This document shows, one piece after another, positions 28,390 through 36,796 of a stretch of DNA of 64,000 nucleotides (its first letter is position 1; every line of letters starts with the position of its first letter). The notes under the pieces are model-generated. The model did not search any database. It worked only from the letters and a program-made list of their open reading frames with translations, and was not told where the DNA came from. The translations under genes were made by a program, and so were the position numbers. The stretch comes from Mycobacterium yunnanensis. GTDB taxonomy: Bacteria > Actinomycetota > Actinomycetes > Mycobacteriales > Mycobacteriaceae. The stretch is taken from positions 249,565 through 313,564 of the forward strand of contig NZ_JACKVK010000008.1 of the NCBI RefSeq assembly GCF_025823185.1, written 5' to 3'.

Positions 28390-29598
28390 TCAGCTCAGGT
28401 CCCATACCTGCACCGGCGATCCGGCCGGGAGTTCGGTGACGTCCTCGTCGATCTCCAGCAGGCAGTCCGCCGACGCCAGCCAGCGCAGGTGATGCGACGC
28501 GGGCGGTCCGTAGCTGGTGACCGTCGTGGCGCCCGAGCGGTCCTCGAGTCCGCCGAGAACGCCGCGGCGGAATTGCCGCCGCCCGCGGGGCGAGGTCAAC
28601 GGTTCAGCCAGGTTGGCCGACAGGTGGGGACGGCCGGGACGCGGCAAGCCCATCGCGGCGCGCAACGGCTCGCGGATGAACACCTCGAACGAGACCAACG
28701 CGCTGACCGGGTTGCCAGGCAGCGTGACGATCGGCGTCCCCCACACGACACCCGAGCCCTGCGGCATACCCGGCTGCATGGCGACCTTGACGAAGTCGAC
28801 CTCGGCGCGCAGGGAGTCCTTCACCACCTCGTAGGCACCCGCGCTGACGCCGCCGGTGGTGATCACCAGATCGGCGTCGCGCGCGTGCTCCTGCAGCTCG
28901 GCCCGAAAGAGGTCGACGTCGTCCTCGGTCATCGACGAGGTCACCACGTCGGCCCCCGCGTCGCGCACCGCGGCGGCGAGCATGACGGCGTTGGACTCGT
29001 AGATCTGACCGGGTTGAAGCGGCGTGCCCGACGCCACCAGCTCCGACCCCGTCGACATCACCAGAACACGTTGTCGCGGAATGACTTCGACCGAGCCGAG
29101 GCCAAGGGCGGCGATCAGGCCAAGCGCGGCGGGGGTGAGCACCTGGCCGGCGCGCAGCACCGTCGTGCCCGCGGTGACGTCCTCACCGGCGCGGCGGACG
29201 TGCTGCCCTGGCGTCACGCTCGTGCGGATCGACACGGTCTCCGTCGAGCCGTTGGTGGCCTCGACGGGCACGACCGCGGTGGCGCCGGTGGGCAACGGTG
29301 CGCCGGTCATGATGCGGTGCGCGGTGCCGGGCGCCAGGACCAGCGCATCGGTGCGGCCGGCCGGAATGTCCTCTGCCACAGGCAGTTCGACCGGCTGGTC
29401 CTCGGTGGCGTCGGCGACGTCCTCGGCGATCACGGCATAGCCGTCCATCGCCGAGTTGTCGAAGCCGGGAAGTGCAAGCGGCGCCACGACGTCGGCGGCC
29501 AGGACGAGGCCCAGCGCGTCACCGACGGCGACGTCGACCGGGTCGCGAGCGGTGATCAGCCCGGCGACGACCCGCTGGTGCTCGGCGACGGACCTCAT
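28390..29598 (-). CDS. moeA: Molybdopterin molybdenumtransferase (MoeA2-like)
   Basis: Enzyme of 402 residues that inserts molybdate into adenylylated molybdopterin. Motifs: FDNSAMDGYAV near residue 46, HRIMTGAPLP, the MoCF domain STGSELV and ITTGGVSAGAYE, and LPGNPVSALVSFEVF. The ATG at 29598 (MRSVAEHQRVV) matches the M. tuberculosis MoeA2 start; longer upstream frames are shadows. Its start overlaps the SDR stop as ATGA, so it is coupled to that gene. No other molybdenum-cofactor gene is nearby. Confidence 0.92.
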   Translation of the reverse strand: MRSVAEHQRVVAGLITARDPVDVAVGDALGLVLAADVVAPLALPGFDNSAMDGYAVIAEDVADATEDQPVELPVAEDIPAGRTDALVLAPGTAHRIMTGAPLPTGATAVVPVEATNGSTETVSIRTSVTPGQHVRRAGEDVTAGTTVLRAGQVLTPAALGLIAALGLGSVEVIPRQRVLVMSTGSELVASGTPLQPGQIYESNAVMLAAAVRDAGADVVTSSMTEDDVDLFRAELQEHARDADLVITTGGVSAGAYEVVKDSLRAEVDFVKVAMQPGMPQGSGVVWGTPIVTLPGNPVSALVSFEVFIREPLRAAMGLPRPGRPHLSANLAEPLTSPRGRRQFRRGVLGGLEDRSGATTVTSYGPPASHHLRWLASADCLLEIDEDVTELPAGSPVQVWDLS

Positions 29599-30518
29599 AC
29601 CGGATAGCTGACGCCGGTCAGCTCCTCGGACACCGTCCACAGCCGACCTTGAACGTCCTGATCGTGGGACTGCTTGCTGGACTCGACCCGCTTCGGGTGC
29701 CCACGCAGCTCGCGAATGCCGTCGGGGCCGTAGTACTCCGCACCGCGCACGGCTGGGTCCGTCGCGGCCCGCAACGTGGCCAGCGCGCCCATCTCGGGGC
29801 TGTTGGTGACCAGCCCCGCCAGTGCGCTGAAACCGGGCAGGCTGGAACCGGGGATGTGCCGCATGAGTTCGGTGTTGGAGATGCCGGGATGTGCGGCCAC
29901 GGCGATCGTCGACTCGTTGCGTGCGGCCAGCCTGCGGTTCAGTTGGTAGGTGAACATCAGGTTGGCCAGCTTCGACTGACCGTAGGCGGCGACGCGGTTG
30001 TACTTGCGCTCCCACTGCAGATCGTCGAAGTGGATGGCGGCCTGGATGGTGTGCGCGATGCTGGCGACCGCCACCACGCGAGATCCCTCGACGGGCAGCA
30101 GGTTCTCCAGCAGGAGGCCCGTCAGCGCGAAGGGGCCGAGGTGGTTGGTGCCGAACTGAAGCTCGAACCCGTCGGGGGTCGTCTGCTTCGGCGGATACAT
30201 CACCCCGGCGTTGTTCACGAGGAGGTCGATGCGGGGGTAGGCGCTCTTGAGCTCGTCGACCGCCGCGCGCACCGAGTCCAGCGAGCCGACGTCGAGTCGC
30301 TGCACGGTGACGTCGGCGCGTGGCGCCTGCCCCTGCAACCGGGCCGCTGCCGCCCTACCCTTGTCGACGTCGCGCACCGCCATGACGACGTGCGCCCCGC
30401 GGGTCGCGAGTACCAACGCCGTCTCGTATCCCAAACCCGTGTTGGAGCCGGTCACGACGGCGACACGGCCGCTCTGGTCGGGTACGTCGGCGGCCGTCCA
30501 CTTGGCGTGCGAGCTCAT
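29595..30518 (-). CDS. Short-chain dehydrogenase/reductase (Rv0439c-like)
   Basis: NAD(P)-dependent SDR of 307 residues, of the retinol-dehydrogenase-like type. It has the cofactor motif TGSNTGLGYE (about 23-32), the NNAGVM motif, and the active-site Tyr-x-x-x-Lys in YGQSKLANL. Start chosen at the ATG at 30518 (MSSHAKWTAADVPDQSG). An ATG at 30530 is also in frame. Two close paralogues lie at 40785-41681 and 41719-42621. Substrate unknown. It stands immediately divergent from the PH-domain gene, 22 bases apart. Confidence 0.9.
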   Translation of the reverse strand: MSSHAKWTAADVPDQSGRVAVVTGSNTGLGYETALVLATRGAHVVMAVRDVDKGRAAAARLQGQAPRADVTVQRLDVGSLDSVRAAVDELKSAYPRIDLLVNNAGVMYPPKQTTPDGFELQFGTNHLGPFALTGLLLENLLPVEGSRVVAVASIAHTIQAAIHFDDLQWERKYNRVAAYGQSKLANLMFTYQLNRRLAARNESTIAVAAHPGISNTELMRHIPGSSLPGFSALAGLVTNSPEMGALATLRAATDPAVRGAEYYGPDGIRELRGHPKRVESSKQSHDQDVQGRLWTVSEELTGVSYPV

Positions 30519-30540
30519 GGGCACGACCATACTCAGCGTG

Positions 30541-31041
30541 ATGGTGACCCTCGTCGACCCCGCCAACCCGCCGAGCCGCAAGGCGCCGATGGTGTGGGCG
30601 CTCGCGGGGGCGGTCCCGTGGACGGTGCTCGCGGGGATTCAGGTGGCGTGGTTCGTCGTCGACCGGCAGAGCCCCGGCTGGCTGCACGCTGTGCCGGCGG
30701 CGCTCACGGTGCTCGGCGTGGTGACGTTCGTGGTGGTGGCCCCCCTGTGGCGGTACCGGGTGCACCGCTGGGACGTCGCTCTCGAGGTCGCGACGCCCGC
30801 GGTGTTCACCAGGACGGGCTGGCTGGTGCAGGAACGCCGCATCGCGCCGATCTCCCGGGTGCAGACCGTCGACGTCCACCGTGGCCCGTTGGACCGAATC
30901 TTCGGACTGGCCAACGTCACGGTGACGACCGCGTCCTCGGCCGGGGCGGTGCGCATCGTCGCGCTGGACGTCGAGGTCGCCGACCGGATCGTGGCCCGGT
31001 TGACCGACGTCGCCGCGATCGGCGACCGGGACGCCACGTGA
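30541..31041 (+). CDS. Bacterial PH-domain membrane protein (YdbS-like)
   Basis: Protein of 166 residues with two N-terminal helices (about 18-36, 48-68) and one bPH2 domain (WRYRVHRWDVALEVATPAVFTRTGWLVQERRIAPISRVQTVDV). The motif RIAPISRVQTVD is typical of the YdbS family. It ends in a GTGA overlap with the next gene, which encodes the YdbT-like partner. Together they probably form a membrane complex whose role is unknown. In M. tuberculosis this site leads directly to groEL2. Confidence 0.85.
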   Translation: MVTLVDPANPPSRKAPMVWALAGAVPWTVLAGIQVAWFVVDRQSPGWLHAVPAALTVLGVVTFVVVAPLWRYRVHRWDVALEVATPAVFTRTGWLVQERRIAPISRVQTVDVHRGPLDRIFGLANVTVTTASSAGAVRIVALDVEVADRIVARLTDVAAIGDRDAT

Positions 31042-32534
31042 GCGAGTGGCGCAGGCTCAGCCCCCGCATGCTGCTGGTGCATCCCGCGCACGAACTGCTA
31101 CGGCAACTGCCGCTGCTGATCGGCTCGGTGGTACTCGGCTCGGCGACCGGCAACCAGACGTGGTCGGCAGTGGTGCTGGGTCTGCTCGTCGTCTTCGGCG
31201 TGGCGCGGTGGTTCACCACCACCTACCGCATCGACGGCGAACAGATCCAGCGTCGCGAGGGAGTGCTTCGACGTACCGTGACGTCATTGCCGCGCAACAG
31301 GATTCGGTCGGTGTCGACCGACGCCCGGCTGCTACACCGCCTGCTCGGGTTGACGGTGGTGAAGGTCAGTACCGGCCGAGAGGTCAAGGGAGACGCGGAG
31401 TTCGCCCTCGACGCGGTGCAAGCGGCCGACGTGCCTGCGTTGCGCGCGATCCTGCTGGCCGACTCGCTGGCACCGAAATCGGAGGTGGGGCCGCCGCCGA
31501 GCCGAGTGATCGCCAGGTGGCAACCGTCGTGGCTGCGGTACAGCCCGTTGAGCTTCACCGGGTTGGCCATGATCGCCGCCGCCGTCGGCGTGGTGTATCA
31601 AACGGGAGTGGCCATGGCGCTTCGAGATTCGGCGCTCGCCCGCCAGGGGGTCGACGCCGCCGAGCGCTTCGGGGTGGTGGTCACCGTGGCGATCGGCGTC
31701 GGCGGGTTGCTGCTGCTCTCGGTGGTCTTGTCCGTCGTGCGCTCCCTGGTGACGTTCGGCAACCTGGTGTTGTCGCGGCGCGACGATCACGGAGGCGCCG
31801 GCGTCCTGCACCTCGAGCACGGCCTGCTGCGAGCGCGCGAGAGCACCTTCGACATGCGACGGCTGCGCGGCGGCACGATTCGCGAACCCGCGCTGGTGCG
31901 GATGTTCGGTGGTTCCCGCCTCGACGCGGTGATGACCGGCGTCGACGGCGCGGGCGAGGCGTCGCTGCTGCTGCCGCCGTGTCCGGCCGCGACGGTGCGC
32001 GACGTGCTGAGCGAGGTGACCGGGCGACCCGACGTCGTGCGGGGCGAGTTGCGCCGGCACGGCCGTGCTGCGACCCGCAGGCGGTGGACGCGGGCGCTGT
32101 CGATCCCCGTCGCGCTCGGTGTCGCCATGGCGGGGGCGACGGTGGTCGTCGAGGTGCCACCGGTGGCGTGGGTGACGTGGGCGCTGGCGACGGTGCTGGC
32201 CGGGGTACTCGCCGCAGACCGGGCACGGTCGCTGGGGCACCGGGCCGGTGACGGCTGGTTGGTGGCTCAGGCCGGCAGTATGGAACGCCGACGAGACTGC
32301 ATCGCCGCGGCGGGTGTCATCGGTTGGACGGTGCGCCAAACGCTCTTTCAGCGACGTGCGGGCGTGGCGACGCTGGTGGCGGCGACCGCAGCAGGAGTGA
32401 AGGGATACCGGGTCCTCGACGTCCCCGCCGAGGTCGCGTGGTCGGTGGCGGCGTCGGCGTCACCGTGGCTCATCGAGAACGACTGGGCCTCGGCTCGGCG
32501 GGGTCCGAGTTGCGCTGACACGTTTGCCGTTTAA
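31038..32534 (+). CDS. Membrane protein with several bPH2 domains (YdbT-like)
   Basis: Protein of 498 residues with helix pairs near 25-60, 165-190, 205-235 and 355-390 interrupted by PH-like domains. The first is clear (TTYRIDGEQIQRREGVLRRTVTSLPRNRIRSVSTDARLLHRLLGL). The start is the GTG at 31038 (VSEWRRLSPRMLL), overlapping the stop of the preceding YdbS-like gene by four bases. In-frame upstream extension is the opposite-strand SDR's shadow. Paired YdbS/YdbT-like genes are widespread in Firmicutes and actinobacteria; function is unknown. Confidence 0.85.
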   Translation: MSEWRRLSPRMLLVHPAHELLRQLPLLIGSVVLGSATGNQTWSAVVLGLLVVFGVARWFTTTYRIDGEQIQRREGVLRRTVTSLPRNRIRSVSTDARLLHRLLGLTVVKVSTGREVKGDAEFALDAVQAADVPALRAILLADSLAPKSEVGPPPSRVIARWQPSWLRYSPLSFTGLAMIAAAVGVVYQTGVAMALRDSALARQGVDAAERFGVVVTVAIGVGGLLLLSVVLSVVRSLVTFGNLVLSRRDDHGGAGVLHLEHGLLRARESTFDMRRLRGGTIREPALVRMFGGSRLDAVMTGVDGAGEASLLLPPCPAATVRDVLSEVTGRPDVVRGELRRHGRAATRRRWTRALSIPVALGVAMAGATVVVEVPPVAWVTWALATVLAGVLAADRARSLGHRAGDGWLVAQAGSMERRRDCIAAAGVIGWTVRQTLFQRRAGVATLVAATAAGVKGYRVLDVPAEVAWSVAASASPWLIENDWASARRGPSCADTFAV

Positions 32535-32544
32535 CCTCGGCACC

Positions 32545-33357
32545 ATGGCTATCGGTGGAGTGCTCTTCGACATCGACGGCGTGCTGGTGACCTCGTGGCA
32601 GCCCATCGCCGGTGCGGCGGACACCCTGCGCGTGCTCGCCGACCATCAGATCGCCCGGGCGTACCTCACCAACACCACCACCAAGACGCGTGCGCAGATC
32701 GCCACACTGCTGACCGACGCCGGGATGGAGGTCAGCGCCGACGAAGTCATCACTGCGGCCGTGTTGACCGCCAACTACGTCCGCGACCGCTACCCGGAGG
32801 CCAGGTGCTACCTGGTCAACAGTGGTCAGATCGCCGAGGACATGGACGGCATCGACGTCGTCTACCCCCACGAGGTGACTGGCTCCGACGCCGACGCTCC
32901 CGACGTCGTCCTGCTTGGCGGGGCGGGCTCGGAGTACGACCACGTCACGCTGAGCCGGGTCTACGACTGGATGGCCAAGGGCGTGCCCGTGGTGGCGATG
33001 CACCGCAGCACGGCCTGGAACACCGCCGAGGGGCTGCGCGTGGACACCGGGATGTACCTCATCGGCATGGAGCAGACCTCGGGCCGCAAGGCCACGGCCG
33101 TCGGAAAGCCCGCCCCGGAGGGCTTCCTCGCCGCGGCAGGTCGCCTCGGTGTCGAACCGGAGGAGATGTACGTCGTCGGCGACGACCTGAACAACGACGT
33201 GCTCGCCGGACAGGTCGTCGGCATGGCCGGTGTGCTGGTGCGTACCGGCAAGTTCCGCCAGGACACGTTGGATCGTTGGGCGGCAGACGAATTCGCGATG
33301 CAGCCCAACTACGTCATCGACTCGGTGGCTGACCTTCCGGAGCTGCTCGACCTCTAG
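32545..33357 (+). CDS. HAD-IIA family hydrolase
   Basis: Cytoplasmic HAD phosphatase of 270 residues. Motif I is FDIDGVLV near the start (ATG 32545, MAIGGVLF), motif II LTNTTTKTRAQ, motif III Lys in VGKPAPEGF, and motif IV VGDDLNNDVLAGQ. The cap type and lengths fit the NagD/IIA subgroup. The natural substrate, probably a sugar or nucleotide phosphate, is unknown. It follows the PH-domain gene with a 10-base gap and may be cotranscribed. Confidence 0.88.
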   Translation: MAIGGVLFDIDGVLVTSWQPIAGAADTLRVLADHQIARAYLTNTTTKTRAQIATLLTDAGMEVSADEVITAAVLTANYVRDRYPEARCYLVNSGQIAEDMDGIDVVYPHEVTGSDADAPDVVLLGGAGSEYDHVTLSRVYDWMAKGVPVVAMHRSTAWNTAEGLRVDTGMYLIGMEQTSGRKATAVGKPAPEGFLAAAGRLGVEPEEMYVVGDDLNNDVLAGQVVGMAGVLVRTGKFRQDTLDRWAADEFAMQPNYVIDSVADLPELLDL

Positions 33358-33379
33358 AGCTCGCTCCATCGCGTCGAGA

Positions 33380-33395
33380 TCATCCGTTTGGATGA
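33380..33395. promoter_or_regulatory. Short inverted repeat upstream of the FAD oxidoreductase
   Basis: TCATCC-GTTT-GGATGA is a perfect six-base inverted repeat in the 115-base gap between the HAD gene and the FAD oxidoreductase. It could be an operator for the latter. No regulator can be assigned and the arms are short, so chance is possible. Confidence 0.3.
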
Positions 33396-33472
33396 CGTGT
33401 CGCCCGTTCGTGGCTGGTTGGTTGGACACAGGCCAACCGGGGGGTTTGGCCGCGAAAGGGGGGACAAGTGCC

Positions 33473-34849
33473 ATGACCAGACGTGGCGAACACGCGGTGG
33501 TTCTCGGTGCCAGCATGGGAGGGCTGCTCGCGGCGCGCGTGCTCAGTGAGTTCTACGACCGGGTGACGGTGGTGGAACGCGACGAGCTGACCGACGACGT
33601 CGCGCCACGACGGGGCGTGCCGCAGAGCCGGCAACCCCACGTGTTGATGTCCCGCTGCGGACAGATTGCCGAGGAACTGTTTCCGGGTCTGCTCGACGAA
33701 TTGGTGGCCGACGGCGCGCACTGCTGGGACGACGGCGATCTGTCCCGCTTTCACGTCTTCTTCGGCGGACACCTCGTCATGCGGACCGGCTCGATCCCGG
33801 CCCCGGCGTCGTTGATCACCCACCACGCCAGCCGCCCGTTCATCGAATGTCACGTCCGGCGTCGGCTGCGGCGCATCCCGAACGTCTCGATGCTCGACCG
33901 CCACGACATCGTCGACCTCACCGCCTCCGGCGGCCGCGTGACCGGCGTCGTCGTGCACCGACACGAGGACCGCTCGGCCGTGGAGCTCGTCGCGGATGTC
34001 ACCGTCGACGCGACCGGGCGGGGCTCTCGGACGCCCGTCGTTCTTCAGCGGCTGGGTTACGGCCGACCCGAGGAGCAGGAGTTGGCCGTTCACGTCACCT
34101 ATTCCAGTGTGTTGGTGCGCATTCCGACGGGCACGCTCAGAGAACATACGATCGCCCGATTATTCGAACCCGGGCGCCCGCACGGGTTCGTGATGTTCCG
34201 GGCCGAGGGTGAGCGGTGGATCCTCGGTGCGGGCACCCTGGGCTCGGTGGAGCCGCCGACCACCCAGGCCGGGATCGTCGCCTTCGGTGCCGACTGGGCG
34301 CCCGAGCACGTTCTGGGGGCGGCCCGCGCCGCCGAGCCACTCGGTGAGGTGTGCATGCATCGCTTTCCGGCCAACCGATGGCGCCGCTACGACCGGATGG
34401 TGCGGATGCCCGACGGGCTGCTGGTGCTGGGCGACGCGGTGTGCAGTTTCAACCCGATCTACGGGCAGGGCATGACGATTGCGTCGATGGAGGCTCTGGC
34501 CCTGCGTGACTGCCTGCGCCATGGCGAACTCGACCTGCCGCAGCGCTTTCACCGCGCATCGGCGAAGAAGATCCGGGTGGCGTGGCAGACGGCCGTCGGA
34601 TCCGATCTCGCGTTACCGGAGATCCCCGGCCCGCGGCCCATGGCGGCGCGTCTCGTGAACGCCTACGTCGACCGCGTGCTCGCCGCGGCCGAGTCGGACC
34701 CGTTCGTGGCACAGGAGTTCCTGAGGGTGACCGGAATGCTGGCGACGCCAGCGCGACTCCTCAGGCCTGACTTCGTGGGTCGTGTCGCCAGGGCGTCACG
34801 TCGGCGGCGGCCAGACCCGGTTCTGGCGAGCCGCAGACTCACGGTGTGA
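33473..34849 (+). CDS. FAD-dependent oxidoreductase (aromatic hydroxylase-like)
   Basis: FAD protein of 458 residues. N-terminal FAD motif AVVLGASMGGLLAARVL with the terminal acidic residue in VVERDEL, and the second FAD motif LVLGDAVCSFNPIYGQGMT near residue 325. It resembles geranylgeranyl reductase or aromatic-ring hydroxylase relatives. The ATG at 33473 is chosen because it gives the Rossmann motif right at the start; the open frame upstream covers the end of the HAD gene. Its last bases overlap the convergent LuxR gene by 11. Substrate unknown. Confidence 0.85.
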   Translation: MTRRGEHAVVLGASMGGLLAARVLSEFYDRVTVVERDELTDDVAPRRGVPQSRQPHVLMSRCGQIAEELFPGLLDELVADGAHCWDDGDLSRFHVFFGGHLVMRTGSIPAPASLITHHASRPFIECHVRRRLRRIPNVSMLDRHDIVDLTASGGRVTGVVVHRHEDRSAVELVADVTVDATGRGSRTPVVLQRLGYGRPEEQELAVHVTYSSVLVRIPTGTLREHTIARLFEPGRPHGFVMFRAEGERWILGAGTLGSVEPPTTQAGIVAFGADWAPEHVLGAARAAEPLGEVCMHRFPANRWRRYDRMVRMPDGLLVLGDAVCSFNPIYGQGMTIASMEALALRDCLRHGELDLPQRFHRASAKKIRVAWQTAVGSDLALPEIPGPRPMAARLVNAYVDRVLAAAESDPFVAQEFLRVTGMLATPARLLRPDFVGRVARASRRRRPDPVLASRRLTV

Positions 34850-35945
34850 CAGTGAGGAGCAACCTGACCAGCTCGGCTTGGCGGTGCGTACTCGTCTTCG
34901 CGAAGATGCGCTGAAGATGGGTCTTCACCGTCGCCAGCGACAACGTCAGCTCGTCGGAGATGGGCCGAAGGCCGTCGCCCCGAAGGACCCGCATGGCCAC
35001 CTCCGCCTCTGCTCGGGTCAGCCCGAAGAGCCGGATCAACAGATCCAGATCCGGTTGGGCCTGCCGCTCCGGGTCGACGACGATCACCAGGACTCGGGGC
35101 TCGCGTCGGTCGGGCGGCAGAGACGTGAAGGGCACGACGTGGACGACGTAGGGACGCACGTCCGCGGTGCGGGGACACAGCAGGGAGTTGCCGTGCCGGG
35201 CGCCGGAGTCGTTGTCTCCGAGCGCATCTGCGACGGATCGTTGCAGCCGGGCGTCGGCGGAGGGCACACCGAGCCCGATCCGTCCCCACCGCACGACGAG
35301 CCCGTCGCCGACCGCCACCATGTCCTCGGCGACTCGGTTGGCGTAGGTGACGGCGCAGGCGGGGCCGACGACGAAGATCCCGTGCCGCATGTTGTCGACG
35401 GCCTCGGCGACGTCCCGCGCGCCGAATGTCAACCCGCTGAGGTGGTCCTGGGTGCGCAGCGCCTGCTGCAGGTGGGGGATGAGGGCGTTGACGAGTTCGA
35501 CCCGCTCGGGGGTGGCGAAGGGATCATCCTGCTTTGGTGAGGCGACGAGGAAGCACGTGGGGTGCGCACCGTCGGTGAGCCGTACGAACAGGCCGTCGTC
35601 CATGTGGTGTGGCCGCATCCAGTCGTTGTTGAACTCCGACTGAGGATTCAACGCGATCAGAGCGTCGCCCGAGTGCGTCATGCCGACGGGTCCGTGTTCG
35701 ACCGCGTCGAGCACGTAGTCGAATTCGCAGTAGTACTCGAGGTAGGTGCGGTGAGCGTCGGGCGCGAGGTTGGCGCTCTTGGGGGCGCGCGTTCCGTTCT
35801 CGGCGATCACCAGCGCTGCACTGATGCCACCCATGCTGGCGCACGCCGCCGTCATCGCGTCGTTCCAGTGATCCGGCGTGACGGCGGCGTCGTGAATCGC
35901 CGAGACCAGTCGCGAATAGTCCTGCAGCGTCACCGAAGTGCCCAT
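34839..35945 (-). CDS. LuxR-family transcriptional regulator
   Basis: Protein of 368 residues with a long N-terminal sensory region (no recognised domain; two acidic and aromatic patches) and a C-terminal LuxR helix-turn-helix. The latter reads RLFGLTRAEAEVAMRVLRGD, then ELTLSLATVKTHLQRIFAKTSTHRQAELV (about 303-362). No receiver domain is visible, so it is not a two-component response regulator. It converges on the FAD oxidoreductase with an 11-base overlap. A palindrome upstream (35997-36013) may mediate autoregulation. Confidence 0.85.
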   Translation of the reverse strand: MGTSVTLQDYSRLVSAIHDAAVTPDHWNDAMTAACASMGGISAALVIAENGTRAPKSANLAPDAHRTYLEYYCEFDYVLDAVEHGPVGMTHSGDALIALNPQSEFNNDWMRPHHMDDGLFVRLTDGAHPTCFLVASPKQDDPFATPERVELVNALIPHLQQALRTQDHLSGLTFGARDVAEAVDNMRHGIFVVGPACAVTYANRVAEDMVAVGDGLVVRWGRIGLGVPSADARLQRSVADALGDNDSGARHGNSLLCPRTADVRPYVVHVVPFTSLPPDRREPRVLVIVVDPERQAQPDLDLLIRLFGLTRAEAEVAMRVLRGDGLRPISDELTLSLATVKTHLQRIFAKTSTHRQAELVRLLLTVTP

Positions 35946-35996
35946 CGCAAACCCCTGCGCGTTTGCCCATTCGTCGCCGACCCCATCCGGGGCCGT

Positions 35997-36013
35997 TGAC
36001 TTGAACCAAGTCA
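35997..36013. promoter_or_regulatory. Palindrome upstream of the LuxR regulator gene
   Basis: TGACTTG-AAC-CAAGTCA, perfect 7-base arms with a 3-base spacer, lies about 50 bases upstream of the LuxR start codon. A TTGACA (minus strand, 36032-36037) lies about 20 bases further out, so the palindrome covers the expected -10 area. A candidate operator. Confidence 0.5.
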
Positions 36014-36056
36014 GACTCGTGCCGACGACGCTGTCAAGGCATTTTTCGCGGCTCGG

Positions 36057-36785
36057 CTAAAGCCGCTGGACGTCGAGTCGCGTCTCCTCGGCCTCGCCGG
36101 CGGCATTGGACGTCACCAAGTACGTTGCTGCGCCGTCGGTCTCGACGAAGGAGCCGGCGTACTCGGTGCCGCGATACAGCACGCCCGCCCCGTCGTCGGT
36201 CGCATACCCGGCGTCGAGCACGCCGTCTGCGACCAATTGCTGGAGGAGGGGGCGCCGCCGGGGTTCCGAGTCGTAGTGCACGCCATTCGAGTACGGAAGC
36301 AGGGCCAAGCCGTCGGTGACCGGACGGAGCTCGGGGCCGAAGGAGTCGGTTGTGCCACCGGTGTGCCAGCAAATCGAGCCCGCGGAGACTCCGGTCAGCA
36401 CGACACCGGCCGCCCACGCCGCGCGCATCGCCCGGTCGACGCCGTGCAGACGCCACAGGGCCAGCAGTGCGACGACGCTGCCGCCGTAGACCCACACCAC
36501 GTCCTGCTCGAGCAGATGCCCTTCCACGTCGGCGACGTTCGGCATCGGCACCAGCGAGAGATGACTCGCGGCCAGCCCGCGCAGCTGGGCGGCGGCGTAG
36601 AGCTCGTGGAGCACGGCGGGGTTGTCGCCCTGGGCGGTGGCGAGGAAGCAGATGCGCGGCGCCCGACCCGTCACCCCGGCCAGGTCGACCGCCAACTCGG
36701 TGAGGGGGCTGAATTCGTAGCGCGTCCGCACGCCGCTGCGCAGGCCGCCGCTGGTGGCAAGAATGGTCGGGCTGTCGGCTGCCAT
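36057..36785 (-). CDS. Peptidase E-like (S51) serine peptidase
   Basis: Cytoplasmic protein of 242 residues similar to alpha-aspartyl dipeptidase. The nucleophile elbow GVSAGS holds Ser134 at the end of a strand. The conserved His lies in NGVHYDSEP (about 167-175). The N-terminal ATSGGLRSG and the middle ATAQGDNPA segment are also typical. It ends about 110 bases before the LuxR gene on the same strand and begins 11 bases after the helicase stop, so it may follow the helicase transcript. Confidence 0.82.
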   Translation of the reverse strand: MAADSPTILATSGGLRSGVRTRYEFSPLTELAVDLAGVTGRAPRICFLATAQGDNPAVLHELYAAAQLRGLAASHLSLVPMPNVADVEGHLLEQDVVWVYGGSVVALLALWRLHGVDRAMRAAWAAGVVLTGVSAGSICWHTGGTTDSFGPELRPVTDGLALLPYSNGVHYDSEPRRRPLLQQLVADGVLDAGYATDDGAGVLYRGTEYAGSFVETDGAATYLVTSNAAGEAEETRLDVQRL

Positions 36786-36796
36786 GCCTGAAGACC

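Noticed and set aside
29599..30015. Open frame extending moeA upstream across the SDR
   Set aside because: The sequence is an off-frame reading of the SDR gene; MRSVAEHQRVV at 29598 is the conserved MoeA start.
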